Source of the DNA: Vespa crabro
Taxonomy: Eukaryota; Arthropoda; Insecta; Hymenoptera; Vespidae
NCBI RefSeq assembly: GCF_910589235.1
Contig: NC_060961.1
Coordinates: 4,306,001 to 4,370,000, forward strand
DNA: 64,000 nucleotides
Direction: 5' to 3'
Below the pieces are notes generated by a model that was given only the letters and a program-made list of their open reading frames with translations, was not told where the DNA came from and did no database searches. Positions within the stretch are counted from its first letter, which is position 1. The number at the start of each line of letters is the position of its first letter. The position numbers were made by a program, and so were the translations under genes. Positions 1 to 32,210 of the stretch are shown in pieces.

Positions 1-1322
1 ATCGTGGTAAAGGAAAGTATCGAACATTGTTACAAAGTAAGTAACGAAAGGTTCCTAAAGGAACATTATGAACCGGCATTGCAATGTCTATAGATGCATT
101 AAAGAGGACGTTTCCTTCGAAGAAATAGCTTCTCCTTGGCAAGCGTTGAACGTTTACCGGCAAAGTTCTCGTTTTGGCCAAGGAGTTTGGAAAGTCATTT
201 CCGTCGATAGGAAGCTCATTGGACGGAGGATGAACCTAAGGAAAACAAATTTTCATACGGAGGAAAATTGTGCAGGATCGTTTAACAAGTTGCACATAAT
301 GCATAGATATTCTAACAGTATTTATACTTTTATAAAATATTAAGTATTAATATTTATTCTAATATGTCATCTATATATGTTTGTATCTGTGTGCGTACGT
401 GTATAAAATTGTTGGTAACGATGCGTCATCCAGCGTTTAAACAATATACTTAATTTCAAAGTGATAAGAACACTCGCGAGTAAACTGACAATGTGTCATA
501 GACGCTTTTACGAATAGTTTTCATTTTGTTGAAATTTTTCTTCTTTCCTACATATCGTCGAACAAATTTAATATTCTTTTTAAAATCTGAAAGACATTTA
601 CTATTATATTTAATGACTGTTAATTATAGACTTGGAAGAAAATTAGTTAGAAATTATTGTGAAAATTCATATTTAGAGGATATATATTATAAAAATAAAT
701 TTAATTGGTGGATACGTAAATTAGAAAAAAAAGTTATACATTTTAAGTTAATTTTTTGTTATTCCGTTAACAAATAAGATGCATCTACGTACAATTCTTA
801 TAGATTTTTTTTTTTTTTTTTTTTTTTTCTTCTTACATCTGTTTAGTGTCTAAATACTTATCCATAGTAGTGTATCTGTCTATGTGTGTATGCGCTTGCA
901 AATGCACACAGAAATACGCATTCGTACGTGCGAAGGTAGCGTGTTCATCGCGCTATCGTGTTCTTCCACGCACGCGTACACTCGTAAGCCTTGCATACGT
1001 GCATTGGCGCACGTATATCAGGTCGGTCGATTAAACTAAAATTAACTCGTCTACTTCGAGTCAGCGCGTTCCATCTTTTCGAAGCACCTTCGCGAGTTGA
1101 GTTTTACGATGCGAATTTTGGGCTCCTCCTCTTCGTTCTTTCATTTTTCGATTTCCTTGCCGAACGGACTATCCGATAAAACGGAGTACGAGAGGAAGAG
1201 GAGAGAAAGAGAGAGAGATAGATAGATAGATAGAGAGAGATAGATAGATAGATAGATAGAAAGAGAGAGAGAGAGAGAGAGAAAACGGGTTCGCTTCGAA
1301 TTATCGGCCTCGACTCGTCTCC

Positions 1323-1373
<51 letters not shown>

Positions 1374-2038
1374 ATCACTCGTTATAAACCTCTGACCCTC
1401 TTACGACTGTCCGTGCGACGTCTCATCGTTGCATATCGCGCTATGGTTTTTTATCATTTACGTTACATACAGTGAGAAACAGTTAATAGCATCTGGTTGG
1501 AAGTGTCTCTTTATTTTTAATTTTTTTCTCTCTCTTTTTTAATTTTTTTTTTTTTTTTTTTTTTTTTTTTGGAGAGTGGGGGTTCCCTTTTTTTTCCCTA
1601 TCCTATCTCACAACAAACAGTATCATTGTGTATATATGTTTGAGAAGAGTCTTTAAAGTTAATATCGTCATTCGCGAATATCTTATTCAAGCAGTTTTTG
1701 TCGATTTGTATTGATTATAAAATAAAATAATTAATGATATTATTATTGCTGTTATTTATTTACTTATTTATATACATATATATTTTTTTCTTCTTCAATG
1801 GCGTCACGTAAGATAATACAAATGTAAAATTAATATGTAAATTTAGAACTCCTTTTTTCTTTTTTTTTTCTTTTTTTTTTTTAATGTCAAAGTATATAAG
1901 GGAATATTTATGTGATACGTTAAAAAGAAATAAAAATAAAAATGAAAGAAATAATTCAGCTCATGCTATATTATTGCTTATTACGGTACATACATTACGT
2001 ACATATAATATGTACATTGATATGAGATTCGATCGATG
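1..2038. other. AT-rich non-coding stretch with microsatellites
   Basis: No gene is supported here. Open frames are short, and none shows a recognisable domain or an intron-exon pattern. The stretch holds a T run near 804-829, a mixed GA/GATA tract at about 1201-1282, a (CT)n array at 1328-1371 and a long T run at 1543-1570. The block at 860-1190 is more CpG-rich and unique, but nothing in it can be assigned. Confidence 0.6.
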
Positions 2039-2847
2039 TTAAGTAGGAAGCTTGCTTCGGACGTGTTCGTTCAGTCGATTGTTCGTAAAAGCTCGAATCG
2101 TAACCGATCGATGCTTCCTCTCATTTGATCGAGAGCTTTTCCTCTCGAGGATATATCGAGGCACTTTTGTGCCGACGGACTCGACTAGTCTGCTCCAGCT
2201 GCCGTTCATCTCGACGGCTCGTCGTTGTCTTTTTTTTTTTGTTTTTTGTTTTTTCTTTCTTCCTTTTTTTTTCTTTTTTTCTTTTTTTTTTTTTTTTTTT
2301 TTTTCTTCGCGAGAATTACGTGCAAAAAGGCGAGCGTCAAGTTGCACAACGCGACTCGAGCGTTGCAAGAGAACGTTGTCGTCGACATTGTCTAATCCTT
2401 CTTATTGCTACGACTAGCAGTGGCACAGTGGTATCTATTTATACGTATACGCGTTTCGGGGAAAGTTGATATGGATAGAAAGTGAGAAAGGGAAGAAAGA
2501 AAAAGAAATCAAAATTTATATGGGATAATAAAACTAATATGGAGGAAATAATATCGTGGTTATAAGTAATCATATAAGGGGAATACATATAGAGGTATTA
2601 AAAATATAATATTATAATAACTTAGATAGAATTATATTGAACGAACGTAATTATAATATTTATTGAGAAAGAAAGCAAACAAGGAAGACAATTGTAATTA
2701 AATATAAATTTATCAGTTGATATACAAAAAAGATAATGCAGTATAGAGAAAATGATAAATGATATATATATATATATTGCAATTATATCTACAGAATAAT
2801 TTTAATTGAGTAATAATCGAAGAAAAGTGAGAGATAGATAGATAGAC

Positions 2848-2893
<46 letters not shown>

Positions 2894-2918
2894 ATGGATA
2901 GAAGAGAAAGATAGAGAG

Positions 2919-2958
<40 letters not shown>

Positions 2959-3400
2959 GTGGGGGGGATGGGGGAAGGAAGGACCGGGATGCACGCGATG
3001 GAGCTGCATTGATTCGCAGATGTATAGGCCTCCCCCCAAGCTCGGTGTGGAGGTCATGGGTAATGGAGTGCATCGTCACGTTGCTATGGGAAATTCGGGA
3101 TTTCCCGGCTAGAAGACGAGGAGTATATAGTATGAGAATAGCTTACGTGCAATTTCCTTTCCTACTACTTTTTATCTATTAGCAGCTACGAACGTTCTCG
3201 TGGATCCCCTTTTACGACTGAGATTATTCGATAAATTTTGGTGGTTTTTTTGATAAGTTTTTACGAGCGTATATTCATCATCGAAGATATGAGAACGAAT
3301 TTTAATTGATCGATTTTCTTTTCTTTTCTTTCTTTCTTTTCTCTCTCTCTCTCTCTCTCTCTCTCGCTCTCTCTCTCTCATTACAACCATTGATCGTATT
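2039..3400. repeat. T-rich tract plus GATA/GT compound microsatellite
   Basis: T-rich low-complexity DNA occupies about 2229-2304. A (GATA)n array at about 2832-2892 runs through a short (GA)n into a (GT)n array at 2921-2955, followed by a short G run. Unique sequence at 2985-3130 contains a 7-bp hairpin (GGGAAAT/ATTTCCC). A (CT)n tract lies at about 3341-3380. Open frames here are poly-Lys, poly-Phe or poly-Tyr translations of the repeats, and I call no gene. Confidence 0.7.
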
Positions 3401-6400
3401 TAGTTTGATCGTAATTATGAATAAGACGCAAATTTGTTTCAATTTTTATTTATATCAATGCATACGATTAATATGAAACGAAGTCAGTCGCGCAATAGGA
3501 ATATGAAGCCGTGCGTATCTTTGTCACGTTCGCTGTATTTAATCTTTAGCTGAAGCATCTGGACTTATGCAAATACTAGCCTCCGAGCAATCGTATAAAT
3601 TTTTTTGTTAAAATCCAAGTTCGGTTTTAAATCGAATAGGTTGAGTACATAGCATACATTGTATACATATGTATACGCATAGGGCTTATTACACGGAGTT
3701 ATTTATTCTATGTTTTAATCATCGTGACAATGGTCACGATAGTGATTGGAAAGTCAATTAAACGGAGAAAGTCAAATGGACGCGCGTGTCCAATTTTATT
3801 ATTTTTCACGAGTACCGATCTATATCATAATACATTGTATATGATCAGGTTTATTACATATTTCAAAAGTTTTTTCGGGATTCTATAGTTCTTCTTCTTC
3901 TTTTTTTTTTTTTTTTTTTTTGTTTTTTTTTTTCAAGAAAGATTAAAGAATTAGTATTTCAATTTATACAGAAAAATCGAGAACATTTGTTTAAACAAAA
4001 ACTCCATATTAGTTTCAGATGTCGCATTGTCGATTTTTCTGAAATTAAATCTATTGAGATTAATCATTATATCCTTTCTTAATGCCACTATAGTATTTAT
4101 TTTGGATTATAATAAAATTTCTTCTGAGAACGTTAAAGACATGATTATTATCAAATATTCTCTTCTCTCCTCCCTCCCCCTCTCTCTCTTTCTTTTTGCG
4201 ATAGGAAAAGATTTGAAATTTTTACTCGACTATACAGTGCAGATATAATGTTGCAGAGGGAGACAAAGATAAGGTTTGTGACGTTGTTGAAGGACAGAAA
4301 AAGGAAGGAGTAGTGGAATTGAGGCGACAATGTCTCTTTTGTAGTCCCCCTCCTTCCATGCATGCGTGCACGTGTTCGGGCGTGACGAAGACGATCAATC
4401 GATCGATAGATCGACCAATCGATCCGATCGACGAATCGGCCGCTCCCGAATGATCGTCGTTCGAAACGTGGAGCTGTTATGCGACATTGTTTCCTTTTTT
4501 GTCTTTCCGAACACGATCGTGAACGTTGATGAGCAGCCTCGCATATATGTACACTTTCAATACAAAAATAAAATTCAAAACGCGTAAACGCGATCGTCTT
4601 TGGATAGAATGTTTCGATGGTCGAGAAAAATATACGATCCTGAATCGTGATTCTCGATTTTGAATTTATTTCTCGATTATATGCCATTTCATAGGCTCGT
4701 TCATAATTTTCTAAACGGGGAAATTTATTTTGAATAATAAAAAAATTCTTCTGTGAATGAAAAAAGAAAAATCTTTATTTTATATTTATAGTAATAAAGC
4801 TCAGTCAGGGATCCAATTTTGAACATCAAAATCGCATTTTATATAAATCCAAATGTCGCTATCGTATATATAGAGTAATATCGATTGCTATAAGACAGAA
4901 ATGGAGCTTTAATATAAATGTGGAAACGAAAAGTTGGAAATAAAATGGAAAGGGCTATCACGCCATTTGATATTATTGCATTTTATCGTACGAAAGGTAT
5001 CTTTTTCTCACTATCATTGTAAAAAAGCAATAGACGAAAGTATTGCAAGGAGAAAGATACGAGCGTTTAAACGACTTCACGCTAACCGCTTTCTCTGTCT
5101 TTTCGTGGATCTATAAAAGCAGCTTTGCTGCTATACTTCTCGCACGTGAAGAGGTATCCTTTATATACCAAGATTGTGTGCTGTTTAAGTAGCGGAGAAA
5201 AACGATTACGGCATAATATATGATCATTTCTACACGTACCACAGAATACGGCCAATTTTCTATAACCAAAAATCAAAGTTACGTATCTGTTTTCTTACAT
5301 TGTTACCCACACTGACAAAGTTATATATGACGTATTTTCTTGGAAGATTAACAATGTCTATCTATTCTGTATGTCCGCACACAACCGAAATTTATTGTTT
5401 ATTTTATCTAAAAATAAATAAGTAACGTTTATTTTGAAAGTGACGCAAAACAAAACTCATGGTCGTTTTGATTAGAAATCTAGGTAATATTTTTATTTAA
5501 AAATCATTTAAATCTTAAATTCGTTTTATTTTACAAACTGTATCGTGTAAGAGGATAGAAAAATATTTATGAGGAACAACTAATGCAATATGCTTTAAGT
5601 AACTTGAGGGTCACAATACCATATAGTAGTACCATATACACATTTATGAATATTTTCTAGAGTTTCGATAAATAAGAAGAAAAAAAAGAAAGAAAAAAAA
5701 AAGAACAAAGAAAGAAAGAAAGAAAGAAAGAAAGTTGAACAACGGCGATAGCACAGGGCGACGCGTGTCTGCGGTAGCGGGACTGTGACCTTGAACAGGA
5801 AGCTCTCCCGGTAGTACGCATGCGTGCGACTAGATTCGATCATCCCACGTTCGCGGACCCTTTCCATGATCTCTCAACCCCGTTGCCGAGCGCGCTATAC
5901 GTTGGAAAGCCGCTTTTCACTTTCACGTCCCTTCCTTTAAGCCGACCCTTAAACGATCCACACGCCATTGAATTTCGTTGGCTAGAAAACTTCTTCTTCT
6001 TCTTCTTCTTCTTCTTCTGCTGCTGCTTCCTCGACGACTTTGGCGTCGTCGTTGACGTCAACTACGACAATAACAAGGATGATGACGATGACGTCTCGTA
6101 CGTGCACGCGAGACGAAAAGGGTGAAGCGAATTCTCTTCGGGAAGAGAGCACTTTACGATAAGAGCGAAGAGAGTAAAAGGCTCGATCGTAAAAGAACTC
6201 GCACCTGCGCCACTGCCGGTATATTAACGACTGCCGTTGAGCTAAGGGAAACGACGGAAAGGAATACCGTGGAAGCGATTTTCCGCGTAGAAAATACTCC
6301 TTGAGACACGCCGATGATGTCTCGTCTTTCTCCTCGTTTAAACGTTGCATTTAAAATCGGCCACTTAGAGTAAACGGCGATGCTGCATATACTACGTATG

Positions 6401-7000
6401 TACTTTTTTCAAGTATAGGCGAGTACACTTTTTAGTCCGTAAAAATAGTCTTCCTTCGAGGTTCCTATCTTTTTCTTTGTTCGGATGTTCTTGGTTGTTC
6501 GGATGTTCTTGGACGTCGACGGGAAGCATCGTTTCCGATATCGCCTTTCTAAAAACATTTTTTATCGATCAACAAGGGGATTTAGGTATTGACGATTGCA
6601 CCAATTGAAATTGAATTTCTTTTTTTTTTTTTTTTTTTTTAGATCATACGAATCTATTGAGCTTTTTATCTCCCTCTTTGTCTTTCTCTTTTTTCTTTTC
6701 CTTTCTTTTCTTTTCTTTTTTCTAGAAACATTTTGAATTTCCCGCGGCGAACGAATCGCCGTTGATATTATCGATGGATATCTCAATCTGTCGACCTTTG
6801 ACACGAACGAAATCTTTTCGGCGATTGAACGAAGTCACAAAGATTACATTTATCAATTCAATTCAAAAACTACGACAGACGCCACCGCGTAAAAAAGATT
6901 TGTTCCTTTCTCCTTCTCTTCTCCCAAGTTTCTTGCGTTTTCTCGGACAAAGATCTCCCACGACTATACGTAAGAAACATTAACTGAACGATGTTGATCG
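3401..7000. other. Intergenic sequence, no supported gene
   Basis: Mostly AT-rich unique sequence with T runs (3899-3922, 6619-6640) and (GAAA)n near 5690-5735. A (TTC)n tract at 5993-6017 merges into TGC and GTC triplets. The block 5740-6360 is higher in GC and open on both strands, but the two readings come from the same triplet repeats. Neither carries a domain or a credible splice pattern, so I leave both uncalled. A cluster of overlapping GATC/ATCGAT words lies at 4391-4440. Confidence 0.55.
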
Positions 7001-8044
7001 TCGTTAAATCCTTTATATATATATATATATATAAATGATTTTAAAAGAATCATAAATCGAAGATTATCATTAAATCATCGATGCTAGGGCTGTAACTCTT
7101 ATCCGTTTCTCTTTCTTTGGCTCTTTTTTTTTGTCTTTTTTTTTTTTTGCTGGTAGTTTCGATCGTTCGGTCGTTGTAGGGAGATATACTCTTGTAGAGA
7201 GTTATACATACGAAGGGAAAGAATGGATCGGGTGAGGAAGGGTAAGAAGAGAAAGGCGAGGCACCGAGTTGAACCGACACGGCCCTGGCTCGTAGCGTTA
7301 AAGGCCACGAAAAGGGCCGAGCGTCAGCGGAAAGGGCCGAAGCCGTGCGCCGACGATCGAGCAGGAGGTTCGGCTCGTCGGCGAGAGAGCCGCCGTGACT
7401 GCCGCTGGCTCCGGCAATGGCTATTGACCGAACTTGGCAGACCGGCCGGTCAGCTGTGCACCGTGCCACTGTCGTCGTCGTTATTAGAACAAAAGTGGAT
7501 ATATTCCATTAAAGAAATACACGTCCTCTTAAGAGGTATATCACCTCGTTATCTTTCTACGAAAAAGAAATCGACCAGAAGTCGCTCAAGAGGAAAAGGA
7601 GAAGGAAGAGGAGAAGAAAGAGGAGGAGGAGGAGGAGGAGGAGGAGGAGGTGGTGGAGGAGGAGGAACCGTTGAGGAAGACGCTGAATGTGATCTTCCTT
7701 AAAACGAGAAGATTATCGCCCTCGGATATTATATTGGTAGCTCGTACGACCGAACGACAACTTTACGAGGAAGTAAAAAGAATTCGAGTGCGAGACTTTC
7801 TTTTTCTTCTTTTCTCCCTTATTTCTTTTTCTTTTTCCTTTTCTTTTATTTTCTTTTTTTTTCTTTTTTCTGTTCAAAAAATAAAACACAAAAGAAACGA
7901 AGAAAGAAAGACAGTCTGTGCGTCGTGATCGTGACTACGAGAATAGCCGAAGCTTCATCGAAAGAGTTTGAAGACGGCGAGAACGACGACTTCGGAGCAG
8001 CCGCTGAGGAAAAGAGATCGAGCGCAAGTATAGCATAAAAAGAG

Positions 8045-8092
<48 letters not shown>

Positions 8093-8120
8093 TGACGGGG
8101 AGAAAGAGAGAGAGAGATAG

Positions 8121-8185
<65 letters not shown>

Positions 8186-9986
8186 GACAGATAGGCAGAG
8201 AAAGATAGAGAGGCGATCGTCATTGCACATACGAGCGAGTAACGACTGTGTGCACAGCTCGTGCGTGCAGGTGTGCGGGACAAAAAGTGCATTGCCCAGT
8301 GGACTTTTCCATCCGGTGGCTCACGAACTGTATGTAGTCTTCGCGCCGGCGTTTTCGTCCACGAGACGAGAGAGCACGCGAACGACGAGAGGACGGTGAC
8401 GAGAAACGACGTTCGAGGGAGGAGGAGGAGGAGGAGGAGGAGGAGGAAGGTGAAAAGTAGGGAGACACTCGTTTGGTAACCGCGCTCCTCTCGCGCCGGA
8501 AGGAGAATCGAGGAGGTTCTGTTGGAGGAGGAGGTGGAGGAGGAGGAAGAGGAGGAGGAGGAGGAGGAGGACGAAGAACGAAGAGTAGTAGGGGATATAT
8601 CGTATCCCTCGTGTGGCCTCGTCGAAAATCGAAGAACGACGACGGTGTGGAATCGATGTGGATAGTCTCGATTATCGGCGAACGTTTTAACGAAGAAAAT
8701 TAATAGAAGAGAGTGAGAAAAAAGACGGTAAAAAGTCATCTATTTCTTTTTTCTTTTTCTTTTTCTTCTTTTCCTTTCTATTCTTTCTTTTTTCTTTTCT
8801 TTTTTCTTACCCCCGCCCCCCTCCCCCCCTTTCTTTTTTGCTACAACATCTCTACGTGAAAACTTTAGACGTACGAAAAGAAGAGCACGGAGGAGAAAAG
8901 TGAAAGAGGGAGATATAAAATCGTCCGACGTTGTGAGTTCTACATTATCGACGAGGTAGTGGAGGGAGAAGAAGGAAACGGATTCGTCGGTAAAACAGTG
9001 TCACGCGCGCTGCCACGGAGGAAGGACGGAAGACGAACGGAGGCTTTTGTGGGAGCCGGTCGTAACCGAGACCAGTCGCGAATACGCGCTTAACGTGATA
9101 ACGACTAGACTCGTCTTTGCTGCGCGTGACTTTACTTTTTTTTCTTCTTTTTTGAAATCTCAGTCCGATCGAATACGAATACTAATAATAATAATAATAA
9201 TAATAATAATAAGAAAAAGAAGATCGTTGATCGTTCCTTCATTTTTTTTTATCACGCGAAGAAAAAAAGTGAAAAGAAAAAAAAAGGAAAAAGAAAAAAA
9301 AAGAAAGAAGAAGAAGAAGAAGAAGAAGAAGAAGAAGAAGATAATAAGAGAAAAGAAGTGGCTAAAAGAAGATTGGATCGAAGGTCTTGCTTCGGGCACT
9401 TGAGTCGACGGAAACGATATATTCTCTCGCCGGCTACACGGAAGCACGTTTCGTTTGAGGAATTCGTCCGCTAGGCCAACGTGACCAAGGGAATTTTATA
9501 AACGCCGTTCGTAGTACAAGAATACACGAGTGCATAGATAAAGAAAGAAAGAAAAGAAGGAAGGAAGGAAGGAAGGAAGGAAGTAAGGAAGTAAGGAAGG
9601 AAGAAAAGAAAAGGAAGGGAAGAAAGAAAAGGAATAAAGAAAGAAATCAGAGAAGAGAAATAAAAAACGGAATCGTCCAAACTCGTCCGCGCTTTATTTA
9701 AGGAGAGAAGATTACTGGCGATAGATCGGTCTCTTCTCTAGTGGCAGAGCGATCGCGTTCGCGTGGAGCAGCGTATGAGATCGAGAGGAACACGAGAAGA
9801 AGCGCCCTCGTCTCGTGGTGATTCGTGCCGATCGAAGAAGAAGAGAGAGCGAGTACAGAGAGAGAGAGAGAGAGGTAGAGAGAGAAAGAGAAAGAGAAAA
9901 GACGATAAGAGAAGGAGAGGATCCTTCGACGATTTTGAATCGCGTTCGATAAGCCACGAGGATCACTCTTTCTCTCTCTCTCTCTG

Positions 9987-10028
<42 letters not shown>

Positions 10029-10236
10029 CCCCTTGGTTTCTTGGCGCTACGTGTGTGCTCGTGGGACTACGTTGAAAATCGCTCGGTGTCGTTGCTTGAC
10101 GGAACCGGTTTCGTTCGGCTCGGCGAATCTCGGCGTTTATACAAAGGTCGTGTGTGCTCGCTCGTGAGAGAGCGGTAGGAGTGAGATTTATGGAAAACGA
10201 ATTTACACGAGGTCACACCCACGGGAGCGGCTCTCT

Positions 10237-10274
<38 letters not shown>

Positions 10275-10593
10275 CACTCTTTTTCTCTCTCTTCTCTTCT
10301 GTTCTCTTCTCTCTCTCTCGGTCTCTTTCTTTCCTCTTTCTACGTTGGTACGTCTATTTCCACTTCTCTTTATTAATAATAACGACGGCGCTAACGCAAC
10401 GCCGACGGTAAAACGGCGGCGCCGTGCGACCGTGTGGGTGCCTTGAGAGGTAGAATTGGCTGAGGTTGAAGGAACCGAAGGAAAAAAAGACGGAAGGATA
10501 ACGAGGACGGAGGTGTCCTTCGGAGCACGGAAAAGAACAAAAGAGAATAGAGAGAGGGAGAGAGAAAAAGAGAGAGAGAGAGAGAGAGAGGAA

Positions 10594-10641
<48 letters not shown>

Positions 10642-11090
10642 AATATTAAACTTTGAGAAAGAATCGACGTACTCTCTTGGTACAGCAGTGATATACCCGT
10701 CGGGAAGAATCCAAAGAAGATTTGTCTTGAATCGTTATGAGGCTGATGTGTCCCTCGCTAGAATCGAAAAAGATACGATCTCGTAAAGCAAGAATGTTCG
10801 AAAGGAGATGGACGTAGCACCGATGGATTACGTCGTAGTCTCTCGAACGGACTTACCACTTGCACTATTTTTCAAGGAGAAAAGAAAACGATAGGAGTGA
10901 GAGCGAGATGGCCGAATTCGAAGAAAGCAAAACTTTCCTGTTCGAGTGGAAAGAACGGAGAGATTGCTTGCTTACGATAGAGCTTTACGAGACCTAGTCC
11001 CTGCTGGTATACTCTTCTGATAGTTGCGAGGTGTTAAAGAAGAGGTTTGAAGAAAAAGAAGTGGAAGAGGAAAAAGATAGGGGAGAGATA

Positions 11091-11133
<43 letters not shown>

Positions 11134-11182
11134 AGATAGAGATAGAGATAGAGAGCCTTGATGATCTCGAGTAACTTTGACG
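7001..11182 (+). promoter_or_regulatory. Probable promoter and 5' leader region of the PI3K subunit gene
   Basis: This 4-kb stretch immediately precedes the first coding exon and is much richer in CpG and purines than its surroundings. It is packed with GGA arrays (7619-7670, 8409-8450, 8525-8573), GA/GATA arrays (8042-8170, 10570-10650, 11096-11128), ATA (9181-9214) and AGA (9308-9340) arrays. The long frames on either strand (for example 7225-7702) are driven by these repeats and have no domain. That the region holds the transcription start and 5' UTR is inferred from position and composition. I could not fix a TATA box, initiator or leader intron. Confidence 0.4.
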
Positions 11183-29881
<18,699 letters not shown>

Positions 29882-31267
29882 TATTTATATGTTTATCAAT
29901 TTGGCCGATATTGTTTGATAACTTCGGATACTCGTGCGTGATTCTACGTATAAATTGTTCGCGTTAAAAAGGACCGAACGAACGAGGAAAACGTACTTGT
30001 GAGTTTATATTCATATGTATGAGAAACGAGAAAAATACGAGGGGACTTGTAATATTGCGCCTTCCCGGGGGGAAGGATTACAAAGAGGATTGTTTTTCTT
30101 TTTACCAGAATATTTCGAAATGTGAATTATGCTGATATCTTTAAGGCATAGCGATAGCGATAATAATTGTCGAAGGTCCTAGTTGTAGAAGTACCTGTAG
30201 TCGTAGTAGTAATGGTAATAGTGGTGGTAGTAAGAGCGGAAAAAAAAAATTCACGCAGCAGTATGCGTTTTTATTCTTTTTTGCTGCATATTAAAGCTCC
30301 TCCTACATAAACTGCTAACTGTTAATAATTATTCTTTTATATATCCTTTTTAGAAATTATATAGTTATTTCTTTTTTCTGTTTTTTTTTTTTCCTATTTC
30401 TTTTCTTCTTTTTCTTTGTCGTTCGTTAGAACTTTGTCATGCTATGTTAAATGATTGTTTTTTATTCTGATTATTATGGGAATCGATTTATGTCGAATTA
30501 AAAATATAATTAGCAAAGTTTAACTGGGAGGAGCATTAATAATATTTCAAATGAAACGACCAAACGATTCATTGTTAATTACGCTGTTGCGTACTTTGCA
30601 TACGGATTGATAGACAGTGTCGGATATTAGAATACACACACGAGTCTTCGTAAGATCAATATTGATACGTTTCAGTAAGTCGTATTTTTCAAAAAAAAAA
30701 AAAAAAAAAAAATAAGTTTAATGTATTAACCTTGCCACATTTAAAAGTCAAATTTCTCTATCGGAAACGTCGATACGACCCGGGAGTATATTTGTAGTTT
30801 AACAACTAAATCACTCTTTGCTCAAATAAATCACAAGTCCCGTTGGTAATCAGGGTAGACATATTTCTCGTAAATTTAAATATTAATGTAATTATTATAG
30901 CGACGATTAAGGAACGTTTACGAATAATTTTCAAAAATTATATTTTCTTATATGCCTGTGTTATTAATATTTTACATTTCAATTTTTTTTTTTTCTTTTT
31001 TTTTTTTTTTTTGTTCAGTCACTTTTTGAACTTTGTCGAGTGATTTAGATTGTATCGGTGGTTAAATTTCTCGTTTGAATCGGATCTTATGAACGATATC
31101 GAAGTTTATATCTATAAACGATAAACGTCGATCTTCGAGTCTTGGAAATTTCCAGCGTTTGTATAGTCGTAGTAAACTCCGAGAAATTAGTGAGAGATTG
31201 TTCGCGAGAGAATGAAACGAACACTTTTTAGTCGCGAAGTATAGTTTTTAGCGCTTAGCCACCGATA

Positions 31268-31307
<40 letters not shown>

Positions 31308-31484
31308 TAAATATATATGTGTATATATTCGTTATATTTCGGTGCTTGTTACAACGAAATTTCTTCGGAGGTGCAAGAGGTTTTTTATATAATGTGTAGA
31401 TTATAAGTATTGTGCCAGGCCCGCGTGGGTTATGTACGATTTTAAACAAGAAAACAATATTGTCTGTGATTTCGGATCAGTGAG

Positions 31485-31547
<63 letters not shown>

Positions 31548-32210
31548 AAGAGAGATAGAGATAATATCGCGTTTATCATTTCATTCGATGTTACTCGTTA
31601 ACTTTTGATTTTATCTTCTTCAATTTTTTTTTTTTTTTTTTTGGACCTTTATACTATCGCTTTAAAGCTTACCCATTACTAGGTTTTGTAAGGGAACACA
31701 ATCTCGTCATTTAGCTTTCTCGCGTATATGTAGTAAAATTGTTATAAAATTTTCTTAACAATTGGCATTTATTAAATATCGAACAATTGTCAAACTTGCC
31801 ACTTTTTCAAAAGGAGCCACGTTATAGAATGGAATTTTTATTGCTCTTTTATTTCATGATACGTGAATTTTCCTTGTTAGATAATTCACTTGAAAAGCGA
31901 ATTACTCAATCGCGTGTTAAAGAGAGCGAAATAATCGGAAAAGAAGCGAGGAACGATCGAACGTCGTTTAGCTTGGCTCATGATTAAGATATGAGAGTGC
32001 CTTGAGAAATCTTACATTTACGGAGCGGTCAGTAAACGTAAGAGTGTATCGAGGCTATCCGCTATACCTGTCATATCGAATGCTATCGACGAATGATCAA
32101 GTATGCTCGCGAGTATGAATTCCGCAAATGATACGATCGAATGACTGTTAATACATACAACATAAGGTTGTAAATGATATAAATTATAACGGGTAACGTT
32201 CTAATAAATT
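29882..32210 (+). other. Probable 3' UTR and downstream flank of the PI3K subunit gene
   Basis: No coding frame follows the stop. AATAAA words at 30825-30830 and 32203-32208 are candidate polyadenylation signals; the first is followed by a GT-containing stretch. The region also has A and T runs (30691-30711, 30987-31012), (TA)n at 31271-31301 and a (GA)n array at 31489-31543. The true end of the transcript cannot be set from sequence alone. Confidence 0.4.
30825..30830 (+). terminator. Candidate polyadenylation signal (AATAAA)
   Basis: Canonical AATAAA about 940 nt past the stop codon, followed within 30 nt by a GT-rich stretch (CCCGTTGGTAATCAGGGT). It is the first exact AATAAA that I see downstream. 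In AT-rich DNA this hexamer is common by chance, so the call is weak. Confidence 0.25.

Noticed and set aside
68..343. Open frame of 91 codons near the left edge
   Set aside because: It begins just after a stop, has no recognisable domain, and its end is AT-rich. It is of a length that arises by chance.
7223..7702. 159-codon frame ending in a poly-Gly run
   Set aside because: The second half is a GGA microsatellite, the antisense frame is equally open, and there is no domain. It is better read as upstream or leader DNA of the PI3K gene.
7846..8739. 297-codon minus-strand frame rich in Ser, Leu and Phe
   Set aside because: It is a translation of GA, GATA and GGA repeats with no unique protein segment of useful length.
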